Source of the DNA: Oncomelania hupensis
Lineage: Eukaryota; Mollusca; Gastropoda; Littorinimorpha; Pomatiopsidae
Length of the DNA: 64,000 nucleotides
Assembly (NCBI GenBank): GCA_036898135.1
Contig: CM072512.1
Coordinates: forward strand, 38,245,145-38,309,144
Direction of reading: 5' to 3'
In this document: positions 34,085 to 45,060 of the stretch, piece by piece
Numbering within the stretch: position 1 is the stretch's first letter
Layout of the letters: each line of letters starts with the position of its first letter
Program-made: the position numbers and the translations under genes
Notes under the pieces: generated by a model
Told to the model about the DNA's origin: nothing
The model's database searches: none
What the model saw: only the letters and a program-made list of their open reading frames with translations

Positions 34085-34255
34085 CCCCTGGGAGACCGGG
34101 GATGGGGAGAAAATGGACCTAGTGCTTGCTTGGCGTATTGTATAGTTCTTAGCAATCTCTCGTCTAGGACATGGACGTCAGGATCTTTTAAAGTTCGTGT
34201 GGTGGAACGCTTGAGTGCACAGACTAGACCTCGGGTTTATCTATTTGAAGGAGTA
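34085..34255. repeat. Dispersed repeat V, copy 2
   Basis: The core 34172-34252 matches 26832-26912. It lies ten bases after the end of W3. Confidence 0.65.
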
Positions 34256-34329
34256 CCCAAATATGACTTCCACCAAGCCCCTTGGACTAGTCTACATGTA
34301 TGAAGCTGAAAGGAATTATTGGTGTATGT

Positions 34330-35150
34330 TTCTTTACCGAACATTAATAACATATGAAGACTACAGGGGAAAAAAGGCACATGTCACACATTTCCACTTT
34401 TGAGATAAATGAAATTTTGTCTTTGAAAGTCGCTATGTTTGTTCTTACTGTATTTCTTGGGACACTAAGTGTTTTGTCTTAAAGATATATCACTTCTTTT
34501 GTATTCATGAGAATTTCTCTGTCCAGATTGTATAATATAATTAAATATGGAGGATTTAAACCACCAGGGTGGTCATGGACATGTGCCTTTTTTCCCTTTT
34601 ACAGACCACTCACTTGATACTTTCTTCTACAAGCTGAATTGCAATGTACTCAGTCAATGTAAAATGGATTATAATGCCTATTTTGCTGTGGTAAATGACT
34701 AGGTATGATGGAACTGAAGTTGATTTTGTTATTTTTGATGCCTGTACGAAGACCACAAGGGAAAAAGGGCACATGTCACATTTTCCAATTATTTGAGTTA
34801 TGTCCCCTACTATATAAACATAGAAGCCTAAAGGTTAGCAAAATAGTCAAATCCAACCCAAAAAAGGCCTATGTACTGCTACAGAAACACCCAAAGAAAA
34901 GGCATACAGGGGAAAAAGGGCACAAGTCCAGACTGTAAAATGGGAAAAAGGCCTATGTCACAAACAACAATTCCTATTTTGGGTTGGATTTTACTATTTT
35001 GCTAACCTTCAGGCTTATGTTTATATAGTAGGGGACATAACTCAAATAATTGGAAAATGTGACATGTGCCCTTTTCCCCCTGTGGTCTTCATATTATTAC
35101 CGAACATTAATAACATATTATTACCGAACATTAATAACATATTATAATCT
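34330..35150. repeat. Unidentified foldback repeat region
   Basis: A left arm of about 115 bp (34748-34864) is repeated in inverted orientation at 34977-35090 with few differences, separated by 112 bases. The arm begins GAAGACCACAAGGGAAAAAG and runs to CCAACCCAAAA. Its outer motif (GGGAAAAAGGGCACATGTC or a variant) recurs on + at 34364-34388 and 34907-34928, in a changed form at 34940-34962, and on minus at 34577-34607. CCGAACATTAATAACATAT occurs in direct orientation at about 34338 and twice at 35098-35143. No terminal TA or TG/CA signature or transposase was found. It could be a foldback/MITE-type element or a hairpin transcript source. Confidence 0.7.
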
Positions 35151-35770
35151 GTCCCTTTAAGGATTGCGTCTGGCTGCATTGTTCAAATAGCGGCATAGAC
35201 AAGTGGAGAGACCAACGAGTAAGCCTTGGCGAGTCTCAGCTACGGCGTGTGAAGTCCTCGTTTCGCATCACAACTATATATATATAATATAACTAAACTC
35301 TGCCTTTCCACATTTAGCCCTGAGCGTGTATATTGGAGTAGGTACCAGCTGACGCAAACTTAACTTCCTTCCCCGGATTTCCAGTAGACAATATGGAAGT
35401 GGAAGCTGTATGGCGATTGTACGGTGGGTCCACCCTGAACCTTATATATTATGTATACGCACTTCTGAATTGCTCTTTTTCCTCCGCGTCTTTCTCTTCT
35501 TCTTTTTCTCGTCATCTTTCTCTTTTTCTTTGTCTTTTTTTTGTCCGCTTCTCGCGAATTCCCTCCCTTCGTCTTCTAGTGCATGTTATCCTCGTCTCGC
35601 TCCATGTTTTTGGAGGAAATGGGGGGAGAGGGGGGAGAGGGAGCTGAGGGGGGGGGGGGGGGGCAAAGGGGTTGTTGTTGTTTTTGGTATTTTTCGTTTT
35701 TTCCTCACTCTTCTCCTGCGTCGTCTTCTTCTTTACTTTTACTGTCTTTTAAAAAAAAGATAAAATAAAT

Positions 35771-35826
<56 letters not shown>

Positions 35827-36487
35827 AATTACTTTACTTAATCCTACCCCCTTCCTTTCCACTCCTCTTCTAATCCTTTTTTAAAATTGCAAAATAAAAA
35901 AAATAAAAAAGTAAACTTGAGATTTCGAACGTGTGAAGTTTAAGTGGAAGATGCAGTTTTTCTGGAAATATTTTCCCCGGAAATATCAAAGTCAAAATAA
36001 TTAACTCTCAGTCCGAGTTTTGGAGTACCTGCTGCACGTGCAGCCTGGGCTTTGTTTTATGCTCACGTTTCCTGATCAGTTACAAGTTACGTTTTAAAGC
36101 CTTTTTCTGATGAACCAAACAAAGACCGGCTGAGTGTACGCAAGTGACATTTTAACTGACTTAAAAATGTCCACTATCACGGATGCTTAAATCAATTCCA
36201 CGACAGTACCATCATCACTTTATTTAGAATCACACATGCACCTACTTGTAAATCTCATTCCGAACGAATGTAGTATAGTAACTTTATTTAGAACCACACG
36301 TGTACCTACTTGCAGGGATCGTTCCGAACGAATGTTGTATAGTACGATACAGGACATAAAACTTTTAATCGACATTAATTGGAGCAGCCTGTTGTTTTTT
36401 TATAATATATATGATTATAGATATCAGATCTTTTTTTTTAATAAAAAATACAAAATGATTTGCAGCCCATACAAAACATAGGGGGTG
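35151..36487. other. No gene recognised; 16-base G run and (CT)n
   Basis: A run of 16 G lies at 35648-35663 and (CT)n at 35774-35824. A locally repeated pair is present at 36207-36340: ACTTTATTTAGAA.CACAC.TG and TTCCGAACGAATGT.GTATAGTA. No coding signal. Confidence 0.55.
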
Positions 36488-37312
36488 GAGCAGTCTCCAG
36501 CCATCGTTTTGCCGAAGACATTGATGGATTGGCTGGAGAGGAACAAGAACTTTAACAGCTGGTACAGAGGCTTTATACCACCTCCAGAGCCTGTGGAATG
36601 GAAATAAGTGCAGAGAGGACCATAGTGGTGACCAACAGCACCGATGGCGCCTGCACTGACATCAAGGTCTAGGGCCAGTCCCTCGGCACGGAGCATAGCT
36701 TCAAATATTTGGGAGACGTTGTGTCAGACAATGGGTCCCGACGGGGGGTCCTCTCCGGGATCGCACGGGCGTCTGCTGCCCTGGCGGGGTTGAGGCCCAT
36801 TTGGAAAGACAGGACCATCAGTCTACATTCCAAAGTAAGACTGCTGCGCTCCTTTGTCATCTCCATCTTCCTATACGCTTGCGAAACATGTACCCTCACA
36901 AGCAGATCTACAGCGAAGAATACAAAGCATGGAGATGACGTGCTACAGAAGACTTCTGGTTATTTCCTATTGGCACATCACAAACGACGGGGTCTGACAA
37001 ACCATCACACAGGCCATTGGACAACGCCATGACCTGTTCACAGTGGTGAAGAAAAGGAAACTCCGATGGTATGACAACGTCACCAGATCATTAGGTCTTG
37101 CAAAGACCATCCTGCAAGGCATAGTGCAGGGAGGTAGAAGAGGAGGGAGACCGAAAGAGAGGTAGGAGGACAACATTCGAGAATGGACTGGTTTGACACT
37201 GAGCGAAGCGGTTGCTGAGGACAGAGAAAAATGGAGTAGGCTGGTTAAACGATTATCTGTGGTGCCCCTACGACCTCCGATTTACGGGATAGGATAGGAT
37301 AGGACAGAACAA
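36488..37312 (+). mobile_element. R4: 5'-truncated RTE-like LINE copy
   Basis: Sense strand is +. Homology to R1 starts at GAGCAGTCTCCAGCC (36488) in the late RT region and runs through the C-terminal tail to GGGATAGGATAGGATAGGA at 37290-37310. It has many frameshifts and stops, so only short peptides match, such as GDVVSDNGSRRGVLSGIARA. Confidence 0.85.
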
Positions 37313-37631
37313 AACAAAAGCTTTGAAAAAATAAATTCATATTGCAAAATTGAATTTTCCGAACTTAAAGTAATGTCTACTTAGAAGCAGGCGCACGCCA
37401 AGCAATATAGATGCAGTTGCACGTTGCCAAGAAATTGGATTAATATCTTGTAGACTGTAGCTGTCGTCCTGACCTGATGTTCGAATAATGTTTTGATAAA
37501 CATGGTGTGATTTGCACGTTCTAAATAAACCCGATATAAGTCGAAGAAAAGGTTGAATTAAGAAATAGAAATGGAGGGATTATTGAATTATTAATGTTGT
37601 CAAAATTGATATTACATATGACAGATTACTG

Positions 37632-37688
<57 letters not shown>
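37632..37688. repeat. (CTG)n then (ATG)n
   Basis: Twelve or so CTG units, then ATG units. Confidence 0.9.
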
Positions 37689-37903
37689 ATGGTGACGACG
37701 CCCACTATGACGACATTGGTGATGTTTCAAATTCGTAAATGTTGTGTACAAAACAAAAAAAAAAAGAAAAAAAAAGATGCAAATGGGGACGTCATATTGT
37801 GCTCGTCTACACGAGTACGTACACGAAAGTACTCACGAATGCATTCGCACCAACTCGGAAAGAAAAAAAACCAAAACATACACATTCACGCACTGTTACG
37901 TTT

Positions 37904-38010
37904 GCGACGCGCACGACAGTACATGTGAGACGCGCACGATAGTACGTGTGAGACGCGCACGATAGTACGTGTGAGACGCGCACGATAGTACGTGTGAGAC
38001 GCGCACGATA
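37904..38010. repeat. CpG-rich 23-bp minisatellite, 4.7 units
   Basis: The unit is GAGACGCGCACGATAGTAC plus GTGT. Units start at 37904, 37927, 37950, 37973 and 37996. Units 2 to 4 are identical, unit 1 differs at a few bases, and unit 5 is partial. Each unit carries GACGCGCAC and ACGTGTG. There are no spacers, so this is not a CRISPR array. Confidence 0.95.
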
Positions 38011-38189
38011 GATCCGATCGTTTTGCTTTGCAAAGCATTCAATAACAGAGTGTATTTACCTTTGATTTAATTTTGCGTTACTGTTCATAATTTTCGTTGG
38101 TCGATATTGGAGAATTTAATAGGGTTGCTTGTTTTCTTGCGTCTAGATAGATCTGCTGGTGACCGAGAGCTTCGCGGATCCTAAAGAAA

Positions 38190-38300
38190 GTTGTATGACG
38201 TAAGACAGTGATGACGAAATTCATTATGATTGGTTATAATTGCGTCACGCTGGAATGTTCCAACGTTATGTAGAGGATAGAAAAACTATATAATTGATGC
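38190..38300 (+). promoter_or_regulatory. Candidate core promoter upstream of W1
   Basis: A dense set of sites: TGACGTAA (CRE/ATF type, about 38196), TGATGACGAAA (about 38208), ATTGGTTA (inverted CCAAT, about 38228), GCGTCAC (about 38243), GGAATGTTCC (heat-shock-element type, about 38252) and CTATATAATT (TATA type, about 38286). The match to promoter logic is striking, but it is pattern reading only. The region is not shared with W2. Confidence 0.35.
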
Positions 38301-39809
38301 TGTAACGAGAGCCCCGTTTCCACTGCTTTTAAGAATTTTGCTTGTTTAGTCAGTAGTAAAACTTAAAAGGTTACTGGTAGTCTATAGCAGACGATTAAGG
38401 TATAACTGATGTGTACACACACTGCGAACTTGACGCGAGCCGTGTAGTGACATCATCGCAGCCTACGATGGTGTTTCGAATTTTACATCCACTCAGATTT
38501 CTTCAGCCAATCAGAACACATCACTGTTAGGTAGAACCAGTTCTGACTGGGTAGGCCAAGGCTAGGTGGAAAGTCAGTCGAGTTTGAAACGCTGAGCACT
38601 ACACAGTACACCCTAGCAGAAATCTCTCTCCTGAGAAGATTAGACAGCAGTACTTGTTGAATATCCGAATTCAATCAAGTAGCCACGGCCTGACATTGTC
38701 AAACAGGTAAATGAACATACTTCTGTTTCATCGTGATGTATTTATATTATTGTTGAATTATGTTTGTGGAATTTGCTATGCATAGAATTGAATTGTTAGT
38801 CCGACTTTGCGTGACCACGTGGAAGAATCCGACCACGAGGCATGCATGACCGGCCGACGCCATGTTGTATTATGTACGGAACCACTGTTGTTTAACCTGT
38901 ATGTATGCTTGCAGACCAGTGGCTATACCCGAGAATGTTTATAATATTATTATTTCGTTATGAGTATAGTTAGCCACGATTTATATTTATGTATGTATAG
39001 GAAATTACAGTGGAGATTCCAGTGGACCACGGACTTAGCAGAATGTTCGTCGCTTATGTATAGAGATGTGGAGCTATCATTGATGGCTACTTTGGCCTTC
39101 AGTGAGACGCTCTGCACAGACCTATTATACAGGGTTGTGCAGAATTTCGTCTCATATGTTACAGACGAGCAGGCGTTAAATCGTGAGCCCAACTCAGCAA
39201 AGGACAGAACCTAATCGACGCTTAGAGTTGGCTGCCGAGGCATCTACAGCATTGAGCGCAGATAGCCCACCCGTCGAACACAAGCCACGACAACACAGAT
39301 TGTCCCGGAAGCGACCTCAACGAAGCGCTTCAACAACGAAGTTAAGTGCATCTTCGCTAAGTGCACTAAAACTCTGTATAAACAGGACCACAGTAGTCCA
39401 CTCTTCAAAAACGCTGACCCTTAAGGCAGGAAGTAGCCAGTGCCCGATGAAGAAAAAGTAGCTGCCTAGATTATCAGCGAGCGAATCATTCGCATGGATA
39501 ATTGAACTTTTAAGTTAGTTTCGTACTTCGAAGATCGTGTATAGAGTAGAAGAAATAAATGTGTGATTTTTACTGTTATCAAGTGGCTGGACTACATTTG
39601 ATTCATAGCCATGTGAAAGCTAGTGTGACAGTGATCCTTTACCATTTTTCTATCTATCTCTGTACCCCAGCCTAAACACAGACCGAGCTAAACAAATAAA
39701 TGTATTAAGTGAAGTTAAAGGGAGATAACCAGCTATCCCCATCGACTTAGACGTGGAGGTAATAGCAGTCCATTGTGCAGAGCCCAGCAACATTAAAACC
39801 ACTGTCACA
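38301..39809 (+). mobile_element. W1: LTR-like repeat, 1509 bp
   Basis: Begins TGTAACGAGAG and ends CTGTCACA, TG...CA termini with short inverted character. GATGC (38296-38300) and GATGT (39810-39814) would be a 5-bp target duplication with one difference. It aligns along its length with W2 (53160-54633). AATAAA signals occur near 39555 and 39695. Both copies keep a GT-AG pair: AG/GTAAATG at 38706/38707 and GCAG at 38911-38914. A short frame (38960-39214) has no recognisable domain. A solo LTR is the best reading; an unidentified non-autonomous element is the alternative. Confidence 0.6.
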
Positions 39810-39814
39810 GATGT

Positions 39815-40136
39815 CTGAAAAGGGGAGAAATTGAAAAGCGATCGAGCGATTGTATGCAGTTGTTGATGTGCGCTGAATAAAGTTGGAAAACTTCATACGA
39901 CGACTCCTGCCTTGTTGCTGAGTGAACAGGGTGCGTGGATAAACGAATCTGGGTTACACTTATCAGGATTCAAGCATCGGGGCTGAATCAACTATTGATA
40001 AAAACCAACGAGTGTAACACGCACACACATAGGCTATTTGCATACCTTTATATTTGAATAATGTCCCTGAGAGGTGGGGGAAAAGAGAAGGAAATGAAAG
40101 AAGGAAATGAAAGAGAAGAGCATTGGGATTGAAAGA

Positions 40137-40140
<4 letters not shown>
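39815..40140. other. No gene recognised
   Basis: Unique-looking DNA between W1 and the GA repeat. Confidence 0.5.
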
Positions 40141-40223
<83 letters not shown>

Positions 40224-40379
40224 CGCTATTACATAACATTATTGATTGACCTTAACTTTGACATGTTTTATCGGTCAATGTCATCGAGATAGAGTGTGTA
40301 AGAAAAAGAGAGAGAGAGTGTGTGAGAGAGAGTGTGTGTGTGTGGGTGTGTGGGTGTGTGCGCGCGCTATTACATAATA
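40141..40379. repeat. (GA)n and two copies of a microsatellite-associated unit
   Basis: (GA)n at 40141-40221 is followed by CGCTATTACATAACATTATT and GATTGACCTTAACTTTGAC (to about 40281), then GA/GT repeats. At 40366 a second copy starts with GCTATTACATAATA and is cut at 40379 by the pogo-like block. Its remainder resumes at 45061. Confidence 0.8.
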
Positions 40380-41469
40380 CAGTGAAATCCGGCTCTAGTA
40401 CATGAAAAGTCCGGCTCTATTGAAAATTCTGCTCTATTGAAGCTCAGGCTAGGTCCAGGCCAAACGTGTTCTTTGTATGGGGTTAAAAAAAACAAAACAA
40501 AACAAAACAAAAACAAGAAAAATGCTCCTTCTAATGAATTCGTCTATTTTGAATAATCGACTCTTTTGAAGCACAGTGACATGCCTCCTGAGAGATTTTC
40601 GTCGGTTCTATTGAAGCCAGAGAATTCATAGAGAATGCGAATGCCTACGAGAATACTGTCATAACTTAATACAGGCCATCCTCATTATTACGTCATTTAT
40701 TCTGCTAGTCGCAAGAATTCATACAAGATTTAATAATCACGTCATTGTGTGTTTATGTATGTGTATGTGTGTGTGTGTGTGTGGGTGGGTGGGTGGGGGT
40801 GTGGGTGTTGGTGTGTGGGTGTGTGTGTGGGTGTGTGTGTGTGTGTGACAGTGTGGTGCAGGCGCACGCGTTTTTGTAAGATATGACATGCGTTTTTTTA
40901 TGTTATTTGCTGAATACCAGTATTGTTTTGGAGAACCCCAAAACTAACTAAATAAGTAATCCCATTATTGTAAAGCACTATGCCATTTAAGTTTTTGTGA
41001 CATGACTAGAGCGAGCAAAACACTGACAATTTGATCTAGTTGTTAACTCAAACAAAAACATTGTTATTGCTTTGATTATGAAATATGTACATATTATGCT
41101 AAAATAAAACTGATACTAACATATTTCAAAATTATTTTATTATTTTTAGATCTGAATCAGACCAAAATCGATTATTATATAAGATACATTGGGTTACACT
41201 AGGACATTACGAACACTAAAGGTAGAAAGTTCGGTTTGTTTACAATTGTCAAAATAGGCCTATTAGACATCAAGTATTCTAAAAGAAGGTCAACATTAGC
41301 ATAGTGTATTCTTACAAACCTCTCTCCCTTACATAAAACCCCAGTCGGTGATTTTTCAGGTCAACTTTTGTGAATGTGATGGCGACCTGTCAACAATGCA
41401 CATATTTTGTTAACCAGAACAACAGAACAACTTTAGAAGTTATAAGCATCCTATCCAATTTAGACAAGC

Positions 41470-41792
41470 TTTTTTTTTTGGACACTTTATTGTCTCTTTT
41501 TATCGGAAAATTCTTGGGAAGGCGTAGTCGTGCCTGTGGCGCGCCCAAACCCAACCTACCTAATATTAGTTTTGTTTTTGAAATTGTGTTGAGGGAGCAA
41601 ACCGGAGTACCCGGAGAAAGCCCCAAGACGTTGTCCGAATCGCAAGTAAATAACATTTGAAGAAACATAACGCCCCGATGAGGGGGGGAGAGGTAGGGGC
41701 GGGGATCGATCCCACACCTGACAGCCGCCATTGGTTTCTAGCCTGTGGACAAGGCAAGCTAGTCCCTCCTTACACCAGGCGGCCACAACGCT
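41470..41792 (-). mobile_element. SINE S1: tRNA-derived, minus strand
   Basis: On the minus strand the head reads GTGGCCGCCTGGTGTAAGG (A-box region) and GGTGTGGGATCGATCCC (B-box region), with extra bases between that suit a Ser/Leu-type tRNA ancestor. The body has CTCCGGGTACTCCGGTTTG. The 3' end is GACAATAAAGTGTCC with poly-A (T run at 41470-41479). Related copies are S2 and S3. Confidence 0.75.
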
Positions 41793-42277
41793 CGCTACAG
41801 AAGGATGAAGATATAAACCAGTAGTATGGTAAAACAACGTAACGGTGAAGGTGTCCCTGTAACTTTTAGTCTTTGGAGAAAGAGACGTTTGGGGCCAGCT
41901 CTTTTCTGTGGGCCAGCTTCATGACAGAGGTACCCATCTCATCTCCCCTTCCCCCCCCCCCCTCTGCATTACCTTCCCGGGTTCTAAACGGAGTCGGATA
42001 CCCATTTACAACTGAGTGGACTGAGATGTTTAGTATATTATGTACCCCTAATAGGCCTTAACATGCATTTCAGGCTTCATAAATTGAGACTTTTGAGTTT
42101 TCCTCTTTTTAAATCAAAATATGTTTTATTCAATGGAGCATCAGGGAAGCACTTGAGGTTGTATTGACTGTACAGACTGGAAGGTAAGATAAATGATGTT
42201 ACTGATGTAAGTCATGCCACTGCTGTTGTCTCAAGTTTTGTGAAAACATGATCATGCCAAAGAAAAATATTAAAATA

Positions 42278-43068
42278 CAGTGGAACCTCCGGTATACGAC
42301 CGTCCAAAATCTGAGAAAAAACGGTCTTATAATAGATATGGTCTTATACCGGAAACAAGGGGTGCGGGTGGGGGGGGGGGAAAGGGCGGGGGTGTCCGGC
42401 TCGGAGGGGTATGTAGTCATAATTTTCACACTCACCAGCATGTATTTTCTCTGACAAAGGAAAGTGTAAAACATGTTTCATTTTTAGCTTTGTCTTTTAT
42501 TCACAACTTCAAAAATAACGGAATGTTTCTTCTTCTTGCCTCCACGAACCACTGCCAAACACGTTCATCCAAGTCTGTCAGTGCAGAAGCTCTCAGTTTC
42601 GATGTTTTCCTGTCGCCACTTTCTCCACTTTCCCATCGTAGTTTCACAGATTCCTTATCCTTTATGAATAGCTGAATTTTGGGTCTTCCCAACGTCTAAA
42701 CTTCTTGCAATAGACAAACAACTCTCTCCCCATTTTCACTTCTTTCAATCACTTTCATTCTCTCTGCCACACTCCTCTTGCGCGACGCCATTTTGACAAG
42801 CCAGTGTAGACGAGTAATGTCCCTTACTTGCGAACCGGAAATAGCAGACAACAGCAGGCGTACACTAACATGAGAGAAAAAAACGAAAGGTACAGACAAT
42901 AAATTAACTGATATCTCTTTTAAATTGCCTAAGACGGTCGTATAAAGGGCTTAAGACACGGTCGCTGGTCGCATAAACGAGGTTGTCGCATACCAGAGGT
43001 CATTTATTATTGGAAATGAATCCGTCAGAAATTTTCAGGTCACATAACGGATACCGGAGGTTCCACTG
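42278..43068 (-). mobile_element. Tigger/pogo-like DNA transposon, internally deleted
   Basis: 791 bp between TA dinucleotides (42276-42277, 43069-43070). The termini share a perfect 18-bp inverted repeat, CAGTGGAACCTCCGGTAT. The CAGT...CTCCGGTAT end and TA target are characteristic of the Tc1/mariner-Tigger (pogo) group. A minus-strand frame carries the N-terminal DNA-binding part of the transposase. The DDE catalytic domain is absent, so it could only have moved with help in trans. Confidence 0.85.
42501..42791 (-). pseudogene. Pogo-type transposase N-terminal remnant
   Basis: From the ATG at 42791 the frame reads MASRKRSVAERMKVIER, a CENP-B-type helix-turn-helix start. One in-frame stop follows at 42696-42698, then GRPKIQLFIKDKES and later LTDLDERVWQWFVEARRRNI, which matches the second (Tc5/CENP-B) DNA-binding helix region. 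It stops at 42501. Catalytic residues are not encoded. The family binds the element ends. Confidence 0.75.
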
Positions 43069-43426
43069 TATATCCAAATAACAAACCCTGGATAACCAAG
43101 AAACCAAAGGGTAGAAAAGAACAAAGCTGTTGGTGAAAACAACGCGTCTCAGGAAAAACTGCTATAGAAAGAAGTAAACAAACTTTCAAAGAAGAGAAAT
43201 TGAGATACACAGCTAAAGTAGCAGAGAAGTTTGTTTCATGTTATGTCAGGGATGCATGGAAGGGATTAAAGGAGCTAGCGGAATGGGGGAAGTTAGGGAG
43301 AGAAATGATGAAATGAGAGAGGAAAGGTTGGATTTTGTTGAAAGACTCAACACTATTTACAGTCGCTTTGATACGCGTGACCTCTCTCATGAAAATAAAG
43401 AGATACGTGATACTTTGAAAGGCAGC

Positions 43427-43646
43427 CCAACCTACCTAATATTAGTTGTGTTTTTGAAATGTTGCGGAGGGGATCAAACAAGAGTACCCGGAGGGAACTC
43501 CTGAGACGTTGCCCGAGTGCAAAGTAAATAATATTCGGAGAAACATAACGCCTAGATGCTGGATCGAACCCACACCTCTCAGGCACCATTGGTTTCTATC
43601 TAGCCTTTGGATAAGGCAAGTTAGTCTCGCTTTAGACCACTCGGCG
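43427..43646 (-). mobile_element. SINE S2: tRNA-derived, minus strand, 3' truncated
   Basis: The minus strand has the clearest promoter: GCCGAGTGGTCTAAAGC (A box, 43629-43645) and GTGTGGGTTCGATCC (B box, about 43560-43574). The body matches S1 and S3 to CTAATATTAGGTAGGTTGGG. The 3' segment with AATAAA is missing. Confidence 0.8.
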
Positions 43647-44620
43647 CAAATCATCAAGTCTTCGGACGATACCGCAATCGTAACTACCTCTGACTCGGCC
43701 GCAAGCTTTGAGCGGAGTGTGGATGACTTATTCACCTGATGCGATAACAACCCACCTGCATCTCAATGTCGGTGAAACAAAAGAGATGTGGTTTGACTTT
43801 CGAAGGGATAGGACGGATGTGGTGCGTCTTCATATCAAAGGCAAGACCATAGAAATTGTTGAACAATACAAATATATCGGCACTATTATTGATAGTAAGT
43901 TTACCTTTACAGCCAATGCTGAAATGATCTTCCAGAAATGTAGTCACACATTTTTTTCCCTTGGTGTCATATAGAATACTGGAACAGTGCCACCGTGCCT
44001 ACATTAAGTCAATCCTGACATTTTCATTTATTTACTTTTTATCAATCCCTGAACATAAGCATAACAGAATTAAATAATGTAACCAATGTTTGCAGTAAAA
44101 TTATTGGCAAACCTCAGATTTCCATGTACGAACCTTTCCAGGAAAGGGTCCTAAGCAAGGCCATCAGCATCAAAGACGATCCTACCAACTCTCTGTCAGT
44201 TCTGTTTGAGACTCTGCCTTCCAGAAGGCGTCTCCGTAGTTTAAAGTGCCGCACTGTTCCTTTCCATTCAAGTTTCATACCGACTGCAGTAACCTTGATC
44301 AAGTATGCTGATTGCGATATTAATTTTGGCATCGGCTGTGTGTGTTTGTGTGATGGGGATGCTTGCTAGATGTACTTTCGTTTATGACACAAATTTTATA
44401 CTGTAATATATATGTTTACATGTGTTGCATTGTTATGTTAAATAATGTTAGTTTTATAATGTAAAATGAAATGTGTGTAAGGGGAGATGAGAGTGCGTTA
44501 GATTTGAAGAGTGTTATGTGGGCATGCATTTATATCTTATGTTTTTTTCAAGTCTGAACGTCTTATTGGAGCAATGTTTAATGCCTGTCATAATTCCTTG
44601 TAAGAGGTAATAAGATTTGC
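43645..44620 (+). pseudogene. L2/CR1/Rex-like LINE, RT C-terminal fragment and 3' end
   Basis: Broken frames give QIIKSSDDTAIV (motif C with SSDD in place of YADD). After a stop and a shift near 43737 come HLHLNVGETKEMWFDFRRDR and EQYKYIGTIIDSKFTF. Farther on (44124-44300) come QERVLSKAISIKDDPTNS, LPSRRRLRSL and SSFIPTAV. Similar RT thumbs are known from fish and invertebrate LINEs with no RNase H. The 3' end, AATTCCTTGTAAGAGGTAATAAG near 44590, has a stem and an AATAA-like motif. It starts exactly where SINE S2 ends. Confidence 0.75.
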
Positions 44621-44839
44621 TGAGTTCAATTGAATGGAAACTTTTTGTTGCTGTTTACTTTGGTACATGTAGTTTAGTGAGTTTTATTAATTGGGAGGTT
44701 CAGAAGCATTTCCAATATTCAAAATCCAATTTGCAAATAGCCAGTCCCCAAAGCCAAACACCACATTCTGAAAAAACAACAAAAACAGAGACTTCGGCTT
44801 TATGCCAAAACCTTCATGAGGTAAATGAGCGCCATGCTT

Positions 44840-44841
<2 letters not shown>

Positions 44842-44881
<40 letters not shown>

Positions 44882-44886
44882 GCAAC
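44842..44886. repeat. (CAA)n microsatellite
   Basis: About 14 units. The poly-Asn frame is an artefact. Confidence 0.9.
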
Positions 44887-45060
44887 AAAAACCTGTTTTA
44901 TGAAATATTAAGAAAACAATACAGAAACACATAATCGTCGGTTATATTTAATTTCTTCAGTATATATTCGATATAGCCGATGTTTGGCTCTATTGAATAT
45001 TCGGCTTTATTGAAGTCCATTCCAGGTCTCCAGACACTCCCATAGGACCGGAGTTCACTG

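Larger units (their letters stand above)
40380..45060. mobile_element. Composite insertion with pogo/Tigger-like termini
   Basis: The left end CAGTGAAATCCGGCTCTAG and the inverted right end CAGTGAACTCCGGTCCTAT agree at 15 of 19 positions, and TA lies at 40378-40379 and 45061-45062. The flanks join into one copy of the unit seen intact at 40224-40281, so 40380-45060 entered as a block or grew after entry. GGCTCTATTGAA..ATTC.GCT.TATTGAAG occurs inside both ends. The interior holds SINE S1, a Tigger-like element, SINE S2 and a LINE fragment. No transposase of its own was recognised in 40400-41460 or 44890-45040. (GT)n lies at 40754-40855. Confidence 0.75.

Noticed and set aside
37904..38010. CRISPR-like array
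   Set aside because: The 23-bp units are contiguous with no unique spacers, and the genome context is animal.
38960..39214. 84-codon frame in W1 as a real protein
   Set aside because: The equivalent frame in W2 is broken and no domain is recognisable; recorded only as part of the repeat.
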